From positions 5,580,001 to 5,644,000 of the forward strand of contig JAPFFF010000006.1 of NCBI GenBank assembly GCA_039105265.1: DNA of 64,000 nt. Reading direction: 5' to 3'. This document shows, piece after piece, positions 21,102-32,044 of this stretch. The stretch comes from Tritrichomonas musculus (taxonomy: Eukaryota > Parabasalia > Tritrichomonadida > Tritrichomonadidae). Every line of letters starts with the position of its first letter. Positions within the stretch are counted from its first letter, which is position 1. Below the pieces are notes generated by a model. The model was not told where the DNA came from. It saw only the letters and a program-made list of their open reading frames with translations, and did no database searches. The translations under genes were made by a program, and so were the position numbers.

Positions 21102-22213
21102 GAGCTCGGAGAAAAAGGGATTTCCTTTTTGAAAATAAAGAATTATATTTATAAAACATATTTATTTTGATGCGTATAAGTTATATCTGAAAGCATACAC
21201 TTTTTCGAAAAAAATTTGTTTTTTAAAAAAAAAGTGACTTTTTTATAAAAAGGTTTATTTTTGAAAATTTTTTTTTTATAAAAAAAAAGCTTCTTTGCGA
21301 AAAGCTTTTGTGTGTGCAAAAAGTAAAATCATATCAATAAGTTTCGATCATTTCAAATAAAAAATTTAATTAAAATCAAAATTCCTTTCGAAATATAAAT
21401 TGATAGAGAAAATTTAGTTAACAAGAATTTCAAAGAATTATTTAATAAAAACATATAAAGTCAGATTCAAAATGCTTGGGACAACATTCAATTTTTTTCA
21501 ATGTTTCTCAGAAAAAAAATCATTCAGCTTAGGACAAATTGACCTAAAAGATTTATAAATTTGACCTTATCGTTTTCAAAAAGTTTGTCCCAAGCCTTTT
21601 GAATCCGACTTTATTTAGATATTATTCAAATCATAAAGAATGATATTTGATGTATAAATTATAAAGTACTCGTAATCATTGCTTATGATCAAACTATATT
21701 CAAAATTTGAAGCATTCTTATGATATATAAAATATCATTTGCTTCATTAAGCTGTGAGGCACTTTCCAATCTTGTTAAATGATGCTTTTGATGCAGACAG
21801 TTTAAATCGGGAATGAAAATAATAGTTTTGTCCTCAAAATGTAGTTTTTTCCACCAATTATAACGTTTTTTTTTAATATGAATAAATAACGTATTCAAAA
21901 ATCAAAATCAAATAATATATTTATAAGATCTTGTTTTTTTTAAAAGAAAATCTATATTAAAAAAAATTGTTCATATAAAAAAGACTTGGCGTTTTGAAAA
22001 AAGAAAATAATTTCGCAAAAAAAAGATCATTTTAAGAAGTATTTTTCATTTTAAAAAGAAAACAAATTTTTTAAACGAAAAAATTATTTCACAAAAAAAT
22101 GTTTTTACAGACAAACCTTTTTCTTTTAGAAAAAAAATGGATTTTTAAAACATATGGATCTTAATGATATGTAAAAGTTTTGTAAATATGGAAATTCCTT
22201 TTTCGCCGATCTC
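21102..22213. mobile_element. TA-flanked inverted-repeat element (1.11 kb)
   Basis: The left end GAGCTCGGAGAAAAAGGG and the complement of the right end GAGATCGGCGAAAAAGGA continue to ATTTCC on both sides and are bordered by TA. The start GAG(N)TCGG resembles the 56593 element. It has no transposase and contains a smaller foldback at 21458-21611. Confidence 0.6.
21458..21611. mobile_element. Foldback MITE (154 bp) nested in the 21102 element
   Basis: The arms AAGTCAGATTCAAAATGCTT and the complement AAGTCGGATTCAAAAGGCTT both continue into GGGACAA and are bordered by TA. The 69-residue ORF at 21689-21898 nearby has no support. Confidence 0.65.
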
Positions 22214-22493
22214 TATTATCATTAAATTTCCATTCATTGTTTTTTAAATATTTCTACTTATTTTCAATATAATATAGTCCAATATCAGAATATATACTCA
22301 AAACACATCTTAAACAATTGAATATTTAGATAAACAAAATTTCGAAATATTGGAGATTTTAATTAATCTACATAAGTCTTAAATACAGCATTTATCTTTT
22401 TTATTTCTTTCTATATTCATATTATGCAAATTTTATTTTTGATAATATTTATTATTTATTGGGATATGCTAATTTTCTTTTTCAATATGATCA

Positions 22494-22652
22494 AAAGTTA
22501 GGTGAAAAGTGTAAACAAAAAATTAGAAATTTTAAAGAAATATATACAAAAATTTAGGTGAAAAGTGCATTTATTAAAAATTACACTTTTCACCTAACTT
22601 TATTGAATTAAAATTGAATGGTGATGTAAAATTGAATTGGTGATCTTTGCTT
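22494..22652 (-). repeat. Dispersed 160-bp repeat, right copy of an inverted pair
   Basis: Reverse complement of 1764-1925, with three TTAGGTGAAAAGTG motifs. It lies 160 bp downstream of the PP2C stop codon and marks the edge between the repeat-rich block and the host genes. Confidence 0.8.
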
Positions 22653-22811
22653 TAACCCATAAAAATAAACTTATCAAAATTTAAAAGGATTTCAAATAAA
22701 ACTTCTTCAATAATTTTTCAAAATGATTTTTTTGTTTTAAATCCAATTGTAAAATAAATATTAAACTATTTAATTTTTTTCTTTTTTATTAACTAACTTT
22801 GAATAATATTT

Positions 22812-23585
22812 TTATTTAGATGTCAGATCAATTACAATACACGAAACATTATCAGTCGTATCTTTCTCAAGAGATTTATTAACAATTGCTTTGGCAGCTT
22901 CTTTTGGATCATTGATTTCTCTTGCAATTTTTCCTGCCTCCTCATCACTCAAAACATCCCAAATTCCATCGCAAGCAAGAATGACTTTTGCGCCATCAAC
23001 TCTTTCTTTTTCTGTTACATATGTTTCTGTGCCAACAATACCTTCAAATTCTCCATCTCCAAGTGCTCTTGAAACTGCCAAAATTCCAAGGATTCTATTT
23101 CGGATTACTTTGAAACCACTTTTTTCAATCATCTTTTTTTCTTCTGGATCCGAAGCTTTGTGGTCATATGAAAGCCTTTCAACTTTTCCGTCAGGATAAA
23201 CCATAACAGCTCGAACATCACCAAGATTAACTGAATATACTTTATCATCTGAAACAATGATGACACCAGCTGTGCATCCTTCTTCAGGCCACTTTTCCAT
23301 AAGATATTTATTTACTTCTTCAAAGGCTGCATTAATTGATTTAACAACATCTTTCTCTTTGGTAAAGTGCCTTATAAATGATTCATGAATGTGTTTTCCA
23401 GCATAATGAGAAACATGTGGCCCTCCATGTCCATCATAAACAGCAAAATAGCAATAATTCTTGGCTGGAACATCTCCTGCAATTACTGTTGCATCTTCCA
23501 TTGTAGGTCTTTCTCCAATTTTTTCACAATTTCCATAATTATATTTGGAATTTCCAACTTTAATCACTAGAGGATCTTCTGTCAT
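22812..23585 (-). CDS. PP2C-family protein phosphatase
   Basis: 257 residues, a compact complete PPM/PP2C catalytic domain that removes phosphate from Ser/Thr with two Mg/Mn ions. Motifs in order: RPTMED (R26, E30, D31), YDGHGG (D51, G52), CTAGVI, NLGDVRAV (GDSR in most relatives), LSYDHKASDPEE, ILAVSRALGD, ACDGIWDVLS (D206) and TDNVSCIVI (D245). All the usual metal ligands are present, so an active enzyme is expected. It has no signal peptide or membrane segment and is therefore cytosolic or nuclear. The stop codon is part of AAATAAAA, matching the trichomonad habit of a TAAA polyadenylation signal at the stop. The ATG is preceded by ATTATTAA, with no clear initiator motif. Confidence 0.93.
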   Translation of the reverse strand: MTEDPLVIKVGNSKYNYGNCEKIGERPTMEDATVIAGDVPAKNYCYFAVYDGHGGPHVSHYAGKHIHESFIRHFTKEKDVVKSINAAFEEVNKYLMEKWPEEGCTAGVIIVSDDKVYSVNLGDVRAVMVYPDGKVERLSYDHKASDPEEKKMIEKSGFKVIRNRILGILAVSRALGDGEFEGIVGTETYVTEKERVDGAKVILACDGIWDVLSDEEAGKIAREINDPKEAAKAIVNKSLEKDTTDNVSCIVIDLTSK

Positions 23586-24179
23586 TTAATAATTTGGGGA
23601 TTTTTTTAAAGGTTTTTTGATTATTTTATAACAAAATAATTATCTCAAAATTGATATAATTTATATTTAAATTCTATAAGTTATCTAAATCAATTGAATA
23701 TATTACAACGTTATTTCTATTAATTTTTGTGTTAAATAAAAAACATTATATTCAAAAATGTGGTTGTTTTTATTTTTGTTTTTTTTGAGTAAGTATACAA
23801 CAAATAAAAAATGTACCAATAAAAATAGGATATAAAATTATTTTTCAAAACAGGAATAGCTGTTTTCTTCATATGATTCAAAAAATTTATCTTCTATCAA
23901 AAAGTTGTTTTTATAAAATCGAATTTTCTGGATTTTTGTTCGCATAATTTGTTGATAAAATGAAGAAGTTGGGTTTCATTCTTTAGAAATAAGGTTGTTC
24001 AGCCTATTATTTTATCAAGAATATAAATCTCGTTTTTAACAAATATTCTTTATGTCTTTCAAGGAGTTCATGAAAGTATGTATAGATATATTTAATTTCA
24101 TTTTTAATATACCATGAGTAAAAATTTTGATGATTTTTGTGATTTTGAAGAATATTAAACATACTCTATTTAGCTATTT

Positions 24180-24892
24180 CCAATGTTTTTGTAAATGAAT
24201 CGGAAAATAGATTGGAAAAAGTCAGCCAAAGTTATCAAAATTATTTTTCATTCTCTTGATAAGAAAATGTTGAATTGCCAGGTTCAATTTGAAAAAAATA
24301 GTGAAAATGCATTTTTAAATTGTAAGAATCTCAGTAATATTATTTTAAATGAAGGAATTTTAGAAATCATTGATAAGCATTATTAATCCCAATTCATTAA
24401 AAATGACCAGATCAAGTGCATTTTCTAATTATATTATTTTAACAAAAGTAAAAACGTCAAAAAAATGCGAAATTAATTGAAATATATAATGGTGCTTATG
24501 AAAATACACAAAATTGTGAAACAAAAACATGTTTTTAGGTATATTTGCTTAATTTAGGTATATTTATTAAAAAAACATTTGACTTAGAAAAAATAACTCA
24601 ATTTGTTGATTCAAATTCATTTTAAAGTTCGCAAGTGGAATCAGATGTAAGAGAGAGTCTAATAAAAGACTATCTATTTTTATTTAGAAAAGAATTTAAT
24701 TATATTTATTGGGGATTTTGTACAGGTTGTTCCAATTGCTGGGAATCGTTTTTATTAAAGAAAAAAGGTTCTTTTGTTGAAAATCAAAACAAAAGACCAG
24801 TTTTGGAGCTTGTTTTTGACTCAAAAAATATAGCAATCTGCAAATTCATCCAGATTGTTTTCCAATATCTAATTCTATTCTTGATGATATAG
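24180..24892 (+). pseudogene. Fragments of a BspA-like or unknown protein
   Basis: An ATG-initiated 63-codon frame at 24195-24386 ends in FLNCKNLSNIILNEGILEII, which reads like one LRR_5 repeat. A second open stretch (about 24635-24892) opens on GTG, has a Cys pair (FCTGCSNCW) and no recognised domain. Stops separate the two. I treat this as eroded coding sequence; the link between the pieces is uncertain. Confidence 0.35.
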
Positions 24893-25361
24893 AAAATTTA
24901 TCAATCATTGTATAAGACTAATGATTAACAAACTTAATTCCTAATCGTAATCATTTAAATACAAGATAATTCAATCAACTTGCAATAAATTAAATATTAT
25001 GTAATTATATATATATGAAAAAAAGTAACCTTTTTCGTGTTTTAAATCAATATCTCATGAAATACAATGTTTCAAAAGAAACAAAATAGGATATTATAAA
25101 AGGCATAATTTTAAATCTTCTTTGGTTAGTTTAATTTCGGTATGGTGCGACCAATATTTCATCTTTATTTCGTTTAATACTAAATTAATTATCCAGATGA
25201 TTCAAAGCAAATTTCGTACGGATAAATATAAATCAATATTGATATGCACAGACAGGAATAATCAAAATATTGAAATAAATACTTTTTGAAATAAAAGAAT
25301 CTCATATGAGAAAACTGTTTGGTTGTTTATTTAAATTTGAAATTATATATCATTTGTCTTT

Positions 25362-25604
25362 TTAAGCATGGCCACCACAAAAATCGCATATGTTGGGCTT
25401 GTGTTTGGACCAGCATTTGTTGCATAATTTTGCCGTAGTTCCATTTTTGCGAGAATTTCCACAAATTGGGCATTTAGTGCCCAAATTTCTTGATGATTTA
25501 CACTTATTGCAAGCTCTGGCACCACTGTGGTTGGCTCCTGGTCCATGGCAAACTGCACAGGTGCCTGCACATCCACTACAGCAAGAGATAGTGTTCAATG
25601 ACAT
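25362..25604 (-). CDS. Small Cys-rich zinc-binding protein (CRIPT-like spacing)
   Basis: 80 residues with paired cysteines throughout: CCSGCAGTCAVC, CNKC, CPIC, CNKC and CDFC. The C-terminal half (CxxC-x12-CxxC-x9-CxxC) resembles the zinc-ribbon layout of CRIPT proteins, a conserved eukaryotic family, but the N-terminal CRIPT sequence is not recognisable. It probably binds two or more zinc ions. A shifted 77-residue frame (25343-25576) lacks the Cys pattern and is a shadow. An initiator-like TCACA lies 11 bases before the ATG, which supports this start. It stands alone, with about 470 bp upstream and 1.6 kb downstream without clear genes. Confidence 0.7.
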   Translation of the reverse strand: MSLNTISCCSGCAGTCAVCHGPGANHSGARACNKCKSSRNLGTKCPICGNSRKNGTTAKLCNKCWSKHKPNICDFCGGHA

Positions 25605-25620
25605 TATAATTGTGATATGA

Positions 25621-27252
25621 ATTATTAATCCACTTTTTGATGAAGAAATTTTAAATCTTTTTCTCTAAAATAAGAATGCTTCTAGTTGCAACAAAAAGAA
25701 AAACCGAATCAAAAACATATTGATTCTCAAAAAAATGGCAATGAATTTGAAAAAAAAAAATTATCTTTAACTTCACAAAAAGTAACTGAAGAAAATTTTA
25801 ATGATCTAACCAAATTGATATTTGAACCACAAAGCCAGCCAAAATTGCAAAGACTACTTTAAGCATTCTCGAATCAATTCAATTGATATTGTTTTATTTT
25901 TCCAATAAAAGATAAAGAGGATATAAAATATTTATCTTAATTAATTAGCTTTTAGAGTAATTTTCATAAATTACCACGACTATTATTCCATAAATATATT
26001 CAAGTGACCTACATTTCATTTTTTGTTTAAATATGGGACATTCAATTTTTAGTGAAATTTTAGGACACTCAATGCATACATTTGAAATCAATATTATTGG
26101 TTAAAATGTAATGAATATATTTATATTATGGTAGTTTTTATATTGGATATAGCTTTAATGATAAATTATTATTAAAAGTTTTCCAATATTTATGATTTGC
26201 TTTTCAAATATTATATGATATTTATATCCTATGGTTAAAAAAAGTTTTATAAAGAATAAGGATTTGACAAGTGCTTTTTTTAAAAAAATGATTTTGATCA
26301 TTATAAAATATGATACAAATATTATATATTAAAAAAAAAAAAAAATTATATTATAAATAGCAAATTCTGTTATTGAGTTTATGTAATATGAATAATAGTA
26401 TATATTATCTTGTCATATGATACAAGTGAATAGTTAGATAATTTTTCACTATTATTAGAAAACTTATAATTATATAATAAATATGCATCAGCTATTATAT
26501 ATTAATGAAATCTTTTACTTTGGTATCAGTGATTAGTTGCTTCTATCTTCAATTTCATATCTTTTTGCTTAACTGTGAAATTATTGAAGATATTTGGTAA
26601 TTTTTCTATTCAATTTAGGAAAGATACTAGTAACAACTTTCTTAATCTTTGATGCTGGATAATTTTCAGTTTCTACATATTTTGTTGTTATTAGAAATGA
26701 ATATAATGTCTATATGTTTATACATTATTCTTTATTATATATTATTGCTAATTATTTCTAACAACAACAAAATATGTGATTCTTTATTATTGCTAATTAT
26801 GATTGAAGTATCTTCATTGACTGATATTATTCGTAATTTCATTATTAAAGCTTTTTTGAAAAATAAAGAAAGACTTCAATTTGAGATATTACTCATGTAA
26901 CTGTTTAATTCTCTTTTTATTTTGATTGAGAATTATCATTTGTACTGATTCGATATCTTGTTGATCATAATTCATTATAAATGACTCTGGTTGATGAAAA
27001 GAAGGTATAAATAATTTCCTTTTATTGAAAAAGAAATATAAAAAAAGCTTGCTTCTATTAAATTCTGAGATCAATTTTTTTCTTTCATTTTATTTCTGTT
27101 TATAATGAATTCATTTGCATCAATATTAAATATTGTTGGTTTTTTGCATAAATATTATTTAACACAAGATTTCGAAAGCATAATTCGTGTTTTTAAGAGT
27201 TAAAAATAAAAAAGCTTTAATTTCACCTTAACGATAAATAAAAGAGTTCAAA
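25621..27252. other. Intergenic, no gene recognised
   Basis: AT-rich with several poly-A/T runs (for example 26333-26345). An 83-residue hydrophobic frame at 26649-26900 starts on TTG or GTG-like codons and shows no motif. Nothing else seen. Confidence 0.5.
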
Positions 27253-28827
27253 ATGAATTTTATTAAAGATAATGATTTATGTTTCGAAATAGACAAAGAA
27301 AATTTAATTGCCAAGTTGATTGAATCGCCCAATGTAGGGGAAGATGTGTTAATTCCTTATTCAATTAATTTTCAATCAGAAAATTATATTGTTAAATATC
27401 TTTCTGAAAATGTTTTTATGAACAATAGAACTATTAAAAATGTTCATTTCCCAGAAAATTCGAAACTTTTATCAATTAACAAATATGCATTTTCAAATTC
27501 TTCACTCGAACATATCTCGATACCATCAAGTGTTACTCAAATCGAGGAATTTGCCTTTTCCAGTTGCAAATGTCTCAAATCAATTGATTTTCCACCAGAC
27601 ATCAATCTCCAATCAATAAGCCAGAATATTTTTTCATACTCTTCTATTGAAAAAGTTTCAATTCCAAAAAGTGTTCTCAAAATTGAGAGTGGTGCTTTTT
27701 ATTACTGCACACAACTGAAAACAGTCAATTTTGAGCCAGAAACAAAACTTCAGTCAATTGGAAAAGACTCATTTGCAGGGACTTCGATAGAAAAGATCAC
27801 AATTCCACCAATGGTCAATTCAATAGGTGAATTTGCTTTGTCGAAATGCATCCGACTTTTTGAGATAAATTTTTCACCTGATTCACTTCTTACTTCAATT
27901 GAAAAATATGCATTTTCTGGAAGTATGATTAGGAGTATTTTAATTCCGTCAAAAGTGACATCTATCGGTGAAAGAGCCTTTTCAAATTGCAATTTTCTAT
28001 CAAAAATTGAAATATCAGAAAATTCAGAGCTTCATTCAATTTTTGAATATGCATTTTTTGGATCGAAAATTGAGACTTTTTTTATTCCATCCAAAGTTGA
28101 ATATCTCAAAGAATGTTGGTGCGCTGGGATGTCAAAACTGACAACTTTTTCAATTTCAAAATTGAATAAAAATTTTTTGTTTTTAAATGAAAACTTTTTG
28201 ATTGGAAAGTCAGAGAAAAATAATGATTGTTATGACATCCTTCTTTTCGCACAACGAAACATTAAAAATGTAATCATCCCTTCATCAATCAAACGAATTG
28301 CAGCATATTCGTTCTCTGAATGTAGGAAACTTGATTCAATTCGATTTGACAAAAATTCATCAATAATGTCAATTGATAAAAACGCTTTCTTTTCATCATC
28401 AATAAAAAGCATTAATATTCCTGCAAGTTTGTCACGAATTGCTGAATTTTCATTCTCTAAATGTTCGAGTCTTGAGAACCTTCAATTTGACGAGAATTCA
28501 CAGTTGAAGTCAATTGGAAGTAATGCTTTCTTTTCATCTTCAATTTCGAGTTTTTTGATTCCATCCAAGGTCAATTATATTGAAGAAAGCTGCTTTTCAT
28601 ATTGTTCAAAACTCAAGTCTGTTGAAGTATTGAGTGATGAGCTGGTGATGAAATATTATTGCTTCAATAACTGTAAGAATTTGATCGTTGTGTCCTTCCC
28701 GAATATTAAAAAATTTGTTTATGACAGATCAAGTTTTTCTGGTATTTCGAATAACGCGCGAATATTTGCTTGTCCAGGTACTGATATGCGCATTCCAAAA
28801 AATAAGAACTACAGCCTAGGATCTTAA
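27253..28827 (+). CDS. BspA-like leucine-rich repeat protein (LRR_5)
   Basis: 524 residues made mainly of about a dozen LRR_5 repeats of 23-25 residues. The pattern is SIxxxAFSxSSLExIxIPSxVTxIxExAFSxCxxLxxIxF, clear from about residue 75 to 480. This family is named for the Bacteroides/Treponema surface protein BspA and is hugely expanded in trichomonads, where members are proposed surface or secreted adhesins. No signal peptide and no C-terminal membrane helix are visible here, so this member may be cytosolic or secreted by an unusual route. A non-LRR spacer with LNENFLIG and DILLFAQRNIKNVIIP lies at about 315-345. The ATG follows TTCAAA. Confidence 0.9.
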   Translation: MNFIKDNDLCFEIDKENLIAKLIESPNVGEDVLIPYSINFQSENYIVKYLSENVFMNNRTIKNVHFPENSKLLSINKYAFSNSSLEHISIPSSVTQIEEFAFSSCKCLKSIDFPPDINLQSISQNIFSYSSIEKVSIPKSVLKIESGAFYYCTQLKTVNFEPETKLQSIGKDSFAGTSIEKITIPPMVNSIGEFALSKCIRLFEINFSPDSLLTSIEKYAFSGSMIRSILIPSKVTSIGERAFSNCNFLSKIEISENSELHSIFEYAFFGSKIETFFIPSKVEYLKECWCAGMSKLTTFSISKLNKNFLFLNENFLIGKSEKNNDCYDILLFAQRNIKNVIIPSSIKRIAAYSFSECRKLDSIRFDKNSSIMSIDKNAFFSSSIKSINIPASLSRIAEFSFSKCSSLENLQFDENSQLKSIGSNAFFSSSISSFLIPSKVNYIEESCFSYCSKLKSVEVLSDELVMKYYCFNNCKNLIVVSFPNIKKFVYDRSSFSGISNNARIFACPGTDMRIPKNKNYSLGS

Positions 28828-28942
28828 TCAAGTATTTATTTTTAAAAATTCAAAATATACAATATTTCTTTACACTAAAAATTGTATGCAATTACTTTTA
28901 ATATATATATTGATTTATTCTTGGTCAGAATTTATACTTGAC

Positions 28943-29049
28943 AAAATGAGATTTTCTTAAATTATCAATTAATAATTTTTTTTATTATTAAGTTTCTTTG
29001 CTTAACCATGTTGTTAATAATTTTTTATTATTAAGAAAATCTCATTTTT
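28943..29049. repeat. Foldback repeat 5' of the Rho-like locus
   Basis: AAAATGAGATTTTCTTAA pairs with TTAAGAAAATCTCATTTT, and the interior AATAATTTTTT/ATTATTAAG is repeated on both sides. A MITE-like hairpin about 40 bp before the Rho-like pseudogene. Confidence 0.65.
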
Positions 29050-29091
29050 TTTATTAACTTACATCATCATGGTTAGATCAATATATATTAA

Positions 29092-30464
29092 ATGAAAAAA
29101 TCAAAGAATACTGATTCAAATGAACTAGAAGAAGAGTCATATGCACAAACAAAAAGTGAAGAATTAGATAAAATATCTGAGGAAAAAAAATCAAAATCAT
29201 GTGTTTCAAATGAATCAATTAAAATAGAAAAAATACAACCAAAATATGAAATATTTTTTAAGGCTGCAAAAAGGCATAAATCATATTCAGATGAATATTA
29301 TGAAAGCCAAAACGATCACCGCCTATATAAAATTCGTGACAAGCTCGAACTGAAAATACTAGTTGAAGGACACAAGTTTTCAATATTACCTGTAATTAAA
29401 TCACTTTGTCATTCCGAAATAAATGGAGTTTTAATGGATGATGATGTAAGCATCACAAATGATTTCCATGGGAGAAAATACAAACTAAATTATATTTCAA
29501 CTTATAGTTATGATGAATATATGGATACTTTTAAAATCTTGGCATATCAATCATCACTTGTTTGTTTGCTTGTTTTTTCAAAGGAAAGTTTGACTTCAAT
29601 TAACGACAAGCTTGATTGTTAAAATAAAACTAAAATGGCCACAAGTGCAAAAAATACACTGTTTTATCTCGTTAGTATTGATGCCAACTTGAAAAATACT
29701 GTTGATGACGTACAAATTAAGGAGGCTGAACAAATAATAAATCCGTTTAAAACTTGCTTTTTCAAAGAATTAACGGATTCTGGAGATGAATTATCTAGTT
29801 GTGAATTAAATAATCAAATCATAATTGAATCTTATATTGAAAATCGATTACATTTAAAAGATCTTGAGGATTCATTTAACATTTTGTAGGCGATAAAAAT
29901 GAAAAAATTCGTTTTTTTGATTTACTAAAATTGAATGAAAATATAAAAAACGACACTCCATCTTGTCTTCAAATTATGAGAACTGATAATGACAAAAAGT
30001 TTTCGTTGTACTTTTTCTATACTAAATTGGAAGATATGATTAATTTCAAAACAGAAATAGATATTTTAATATTTGTTTTCCCTTTGAATGATAGATTTAT
30101 TTTTGATTTAATTGTTAATTCATGGCCAGAGAAAAATGATGACTCATTGAAAAAAGTTCCTATATTTTTGGTTGGTATTACAAATGAAGAATTGAATTAT
30201 AATAATGATAATCCTCAGTTTCTTAAATGGGAAGAAGTTGAAGAATTTCAAGAAGATAAAGAAAATATTTGCCAAGCAATTAAGTGTAAATATAATGATA
30301 AAGACTTTATGTATCTTAAAAATATGTTAATTGAAGCTTTAAAATATGTTGAAGGAGATGGTAATAATCATAATCGCAAACATAAACATAAACATAAAAA
30401 AAAAATAAGAAATGCAATATCTTCTAAAGTCGATACATACACTAGTTTAATATCATATCGATGA
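29092..30464 (+). pseudogene. Broken Rho-family GTPase-like gene(s)
   Basis: Three open pieces follow one another. 29092-29622 (176 codons) has a low-complexity N-terminus, then KLELKILVEGHKFSI in place of the GDGAVGKT P-loop, a FHGRKYKLNYISTYSYDEY segment at the switch II position, and SSLVCLLVFSKESLTSI as in Rho proteins. 29635-29889, same frame after one TAA, gives the expected next part (LFYLVSIDANLK, then CFFKELTDSGDE). 29931-30464, another frame, encodes a second Rho-like C-terminal half (VPIFLVGITNEE) and a His/Lys-rich tail (KHKHKHKKKIRN) like a polybasic membrane-binding end. The P-loop lysine and the DxxG motif are missing, so GTP binding is doubtful even before the breaks. Confidence 0.6.
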
Positions 30465-30651
30465 TAATGTTCAAAATAAAACATAAAATTTTCTTTTATC
30501 TAAACAACATGCAATAAAACCAAGATCAACGAATCTTCCAAATAACTTAAGCTTAAATATTGTTTGAACAATATTTTTATGATAAATAAAAAAAATAAAT
30601 GTAAATATATTTCCGAATGAATCTATACTTTATTACATGTATGTTATCTGA

Positions 30652-31626
30652 TTAATAATCTGTGATTTCGTTTGTAAAATTGGTATTGGCAATGTTTGAA
30701 CCACATGAATTGTTGGCTTGTTTTTGTTTGTATTCCATATTTTTGAACCATTTCAAATATAATGCATCTTCAACTGTTATTCTACGAGATGGATCAATGA
30801 CAAGAATTTTTGATATCAATTCCCATGCTTCATTAGATACTTTCAATGGTCTTACAAGTTTCTTTGTTTCTATTTTTTTCAAGATTGCTTCTCTATTGTC
30901 AGTTGCCTTGATTTGGAATGGATATTCCTTTGAAAATGCAAAATAAAGATTAACGCCAAAGCTCCAAATATCAGATGCAAAATCATGAGGTTCTTGTCTG
31001 AGAAATTCAGGTGCAGAGAAAACATCTGTTCCTCCAAAAAGTGTTGATTTTTCCTTTGAAATCATTTCTGAAGTTTCAAAATCAGTCAAAATCAATTCGA
31101 GTGGATTGATTGATGAAAGAAGGAAATTCTCGAATTTAATGTCATTATGAACAATGAAACGATTTTTGAGCAATTTCAATATGTTTAAGATTGTATACGA
31201 AACTTCTTTAATGAAATCGTCTGAGAATTTGAATGCCAAGTTGAAATACAAATATGTTGCTAAGTCATTGTATTTGTAGAATTTCATTGGAATTAATATG
31301 AATTCGTTATTTTGGAAATCTAAATTGATTGGGACTTCATAATGAATGATTTCTGTAAATCCTTGAAACAAGTCCAATATTGATTTTTCTCTCATAAAAT
31401 CTTCAACTCTTTGATCTTCATCGATTTTAAATAATTTTAAGACAAATTCTGGTTTTTCATCTGATTTGAGTTTGCTATCATTATCTCCTCTTTTTGTTCC
31501 AACATAAATCAAATTTTTTGAATTTTGTTGGATTTTTCCAAAAACTTTATAAACTGATTGATTATCATTTATCAATAATATGTATTTATCTTTGCGTGGA
31601 ATATAGTAATTCTTTGATTGATTCAT
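30652..31626 (-). CDS. Serine/threonine protein kinase
   Basis: 324 residues from the ATG at 31626 (the frame extends one TTG further). The kinase domain covers almost the whole protein. K64 in FVLKLFK is the ATP-binding lysine and E80 a likely helix-C partner. The catalytic loop is VHNDIKFENF (D162, N167), with HND for HRD. The metal loop is TDFE (D182, Glu in place of Gly), followed by SAPE (205-207) and SDIWSFGVNLYFAF. The glycine loop is poorly conserved. Catalytic residues are present, so activity is likely; the subfamily is uncertain (CAMK/other-like). An initiator-like TCATT lies about 17 bases before the ATG. No extra domain except a short Asn-rich C-terminus. Confidence 0.9.
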   Translation of the reverse strand: MNQSKNYYIPRKDKYILLINDNQSVYKVFGKIQQNSKNLIYVGTKRGDNDSKLKSDEKPEFVLKLFKIDEDQRVEDFMREKSILDLFQGFTEIIHYEVPINLDFQNNEFILIPMKFYKYNDLATYLYFNLAFKFSDDFIKEVSYTILNILKLLKNRFIVHNDIKFENFLLSSINPLELILTDFETSEMISKEKSTLFGGTDVFSAPEFLRQEPHDFASDIWSFGVNLYFAFSKEYPFQIKATDNREAILKKIETKKLVRPLKVSNEAWELISKILVIDPSRRITVEDALYLKWFKNMEYKQKQANNSCGSNIANTNFTNEITDY

Positions 31627-31823
31627 CAAAGAGGATAATGAATAAATGATATCAAAAATTTCATATCAGATTTTTCGTTTAATTTTCAAAATTTTCAAAA
31701 AATTTTTAATCAAAAATTGAATGAAACAACATTGACTATCCAAAATTTTTATTTCAAAATCAAAAATTTTTGAATTCAAAAAGTTGTTAAAAATTAATGA
31801 TTCATCAATTTTGGAAATTCCTC

Positions 31824-31866
31824 GGAGCACTTTTTGAGAGCTTCGCTCTCAAAAAGTGCTGAGAGG
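31824..31866. repeat. Perfect hairpin upstream of the kinase and N/Q-rich genes
   Basis: AGCACTTTTTGAGAGC - TTC - GCTCTCAAAAAGTGCT is a 16-bp perfect stem in the roughly 415-bp space between two divergent genes. It may be a transposon relic or an RNA structure. Confidence 0.7.
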
Positions 31867-31878
31867 AATGTGCAAATC

Positions 31879-31966
31879 TCTCAAATGTGTCCACTTTTTG
31901 AACGTTCCTTTTAAAATTTCTCCAAAAATTCCTTTTTGGTCGGATACTCTCAAAAAGTTAAAAAAT
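31879..31966 (+). repeat. Inverted repeat arm flanking the N/Q-rich ORF (left)
   Basis: About 88 bp (CTCTCAAATGTGTCCACTTT ... GGTCGGATACTCTCAAAAAG) whose reverse complement is at 32447-32540. The right arm lies over the 3' end of the ORF at 32045-32533, so part of that ORF is made of repeat. Confidence 0.75.
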
Positions 31967-32044
31967 TGAATCAATCCTGATCTGAAAAATGACTTTTTCA
32001 ATAAAAATCTTGAACCATTTATTTATTTTCAAAAATTTAAAGCT

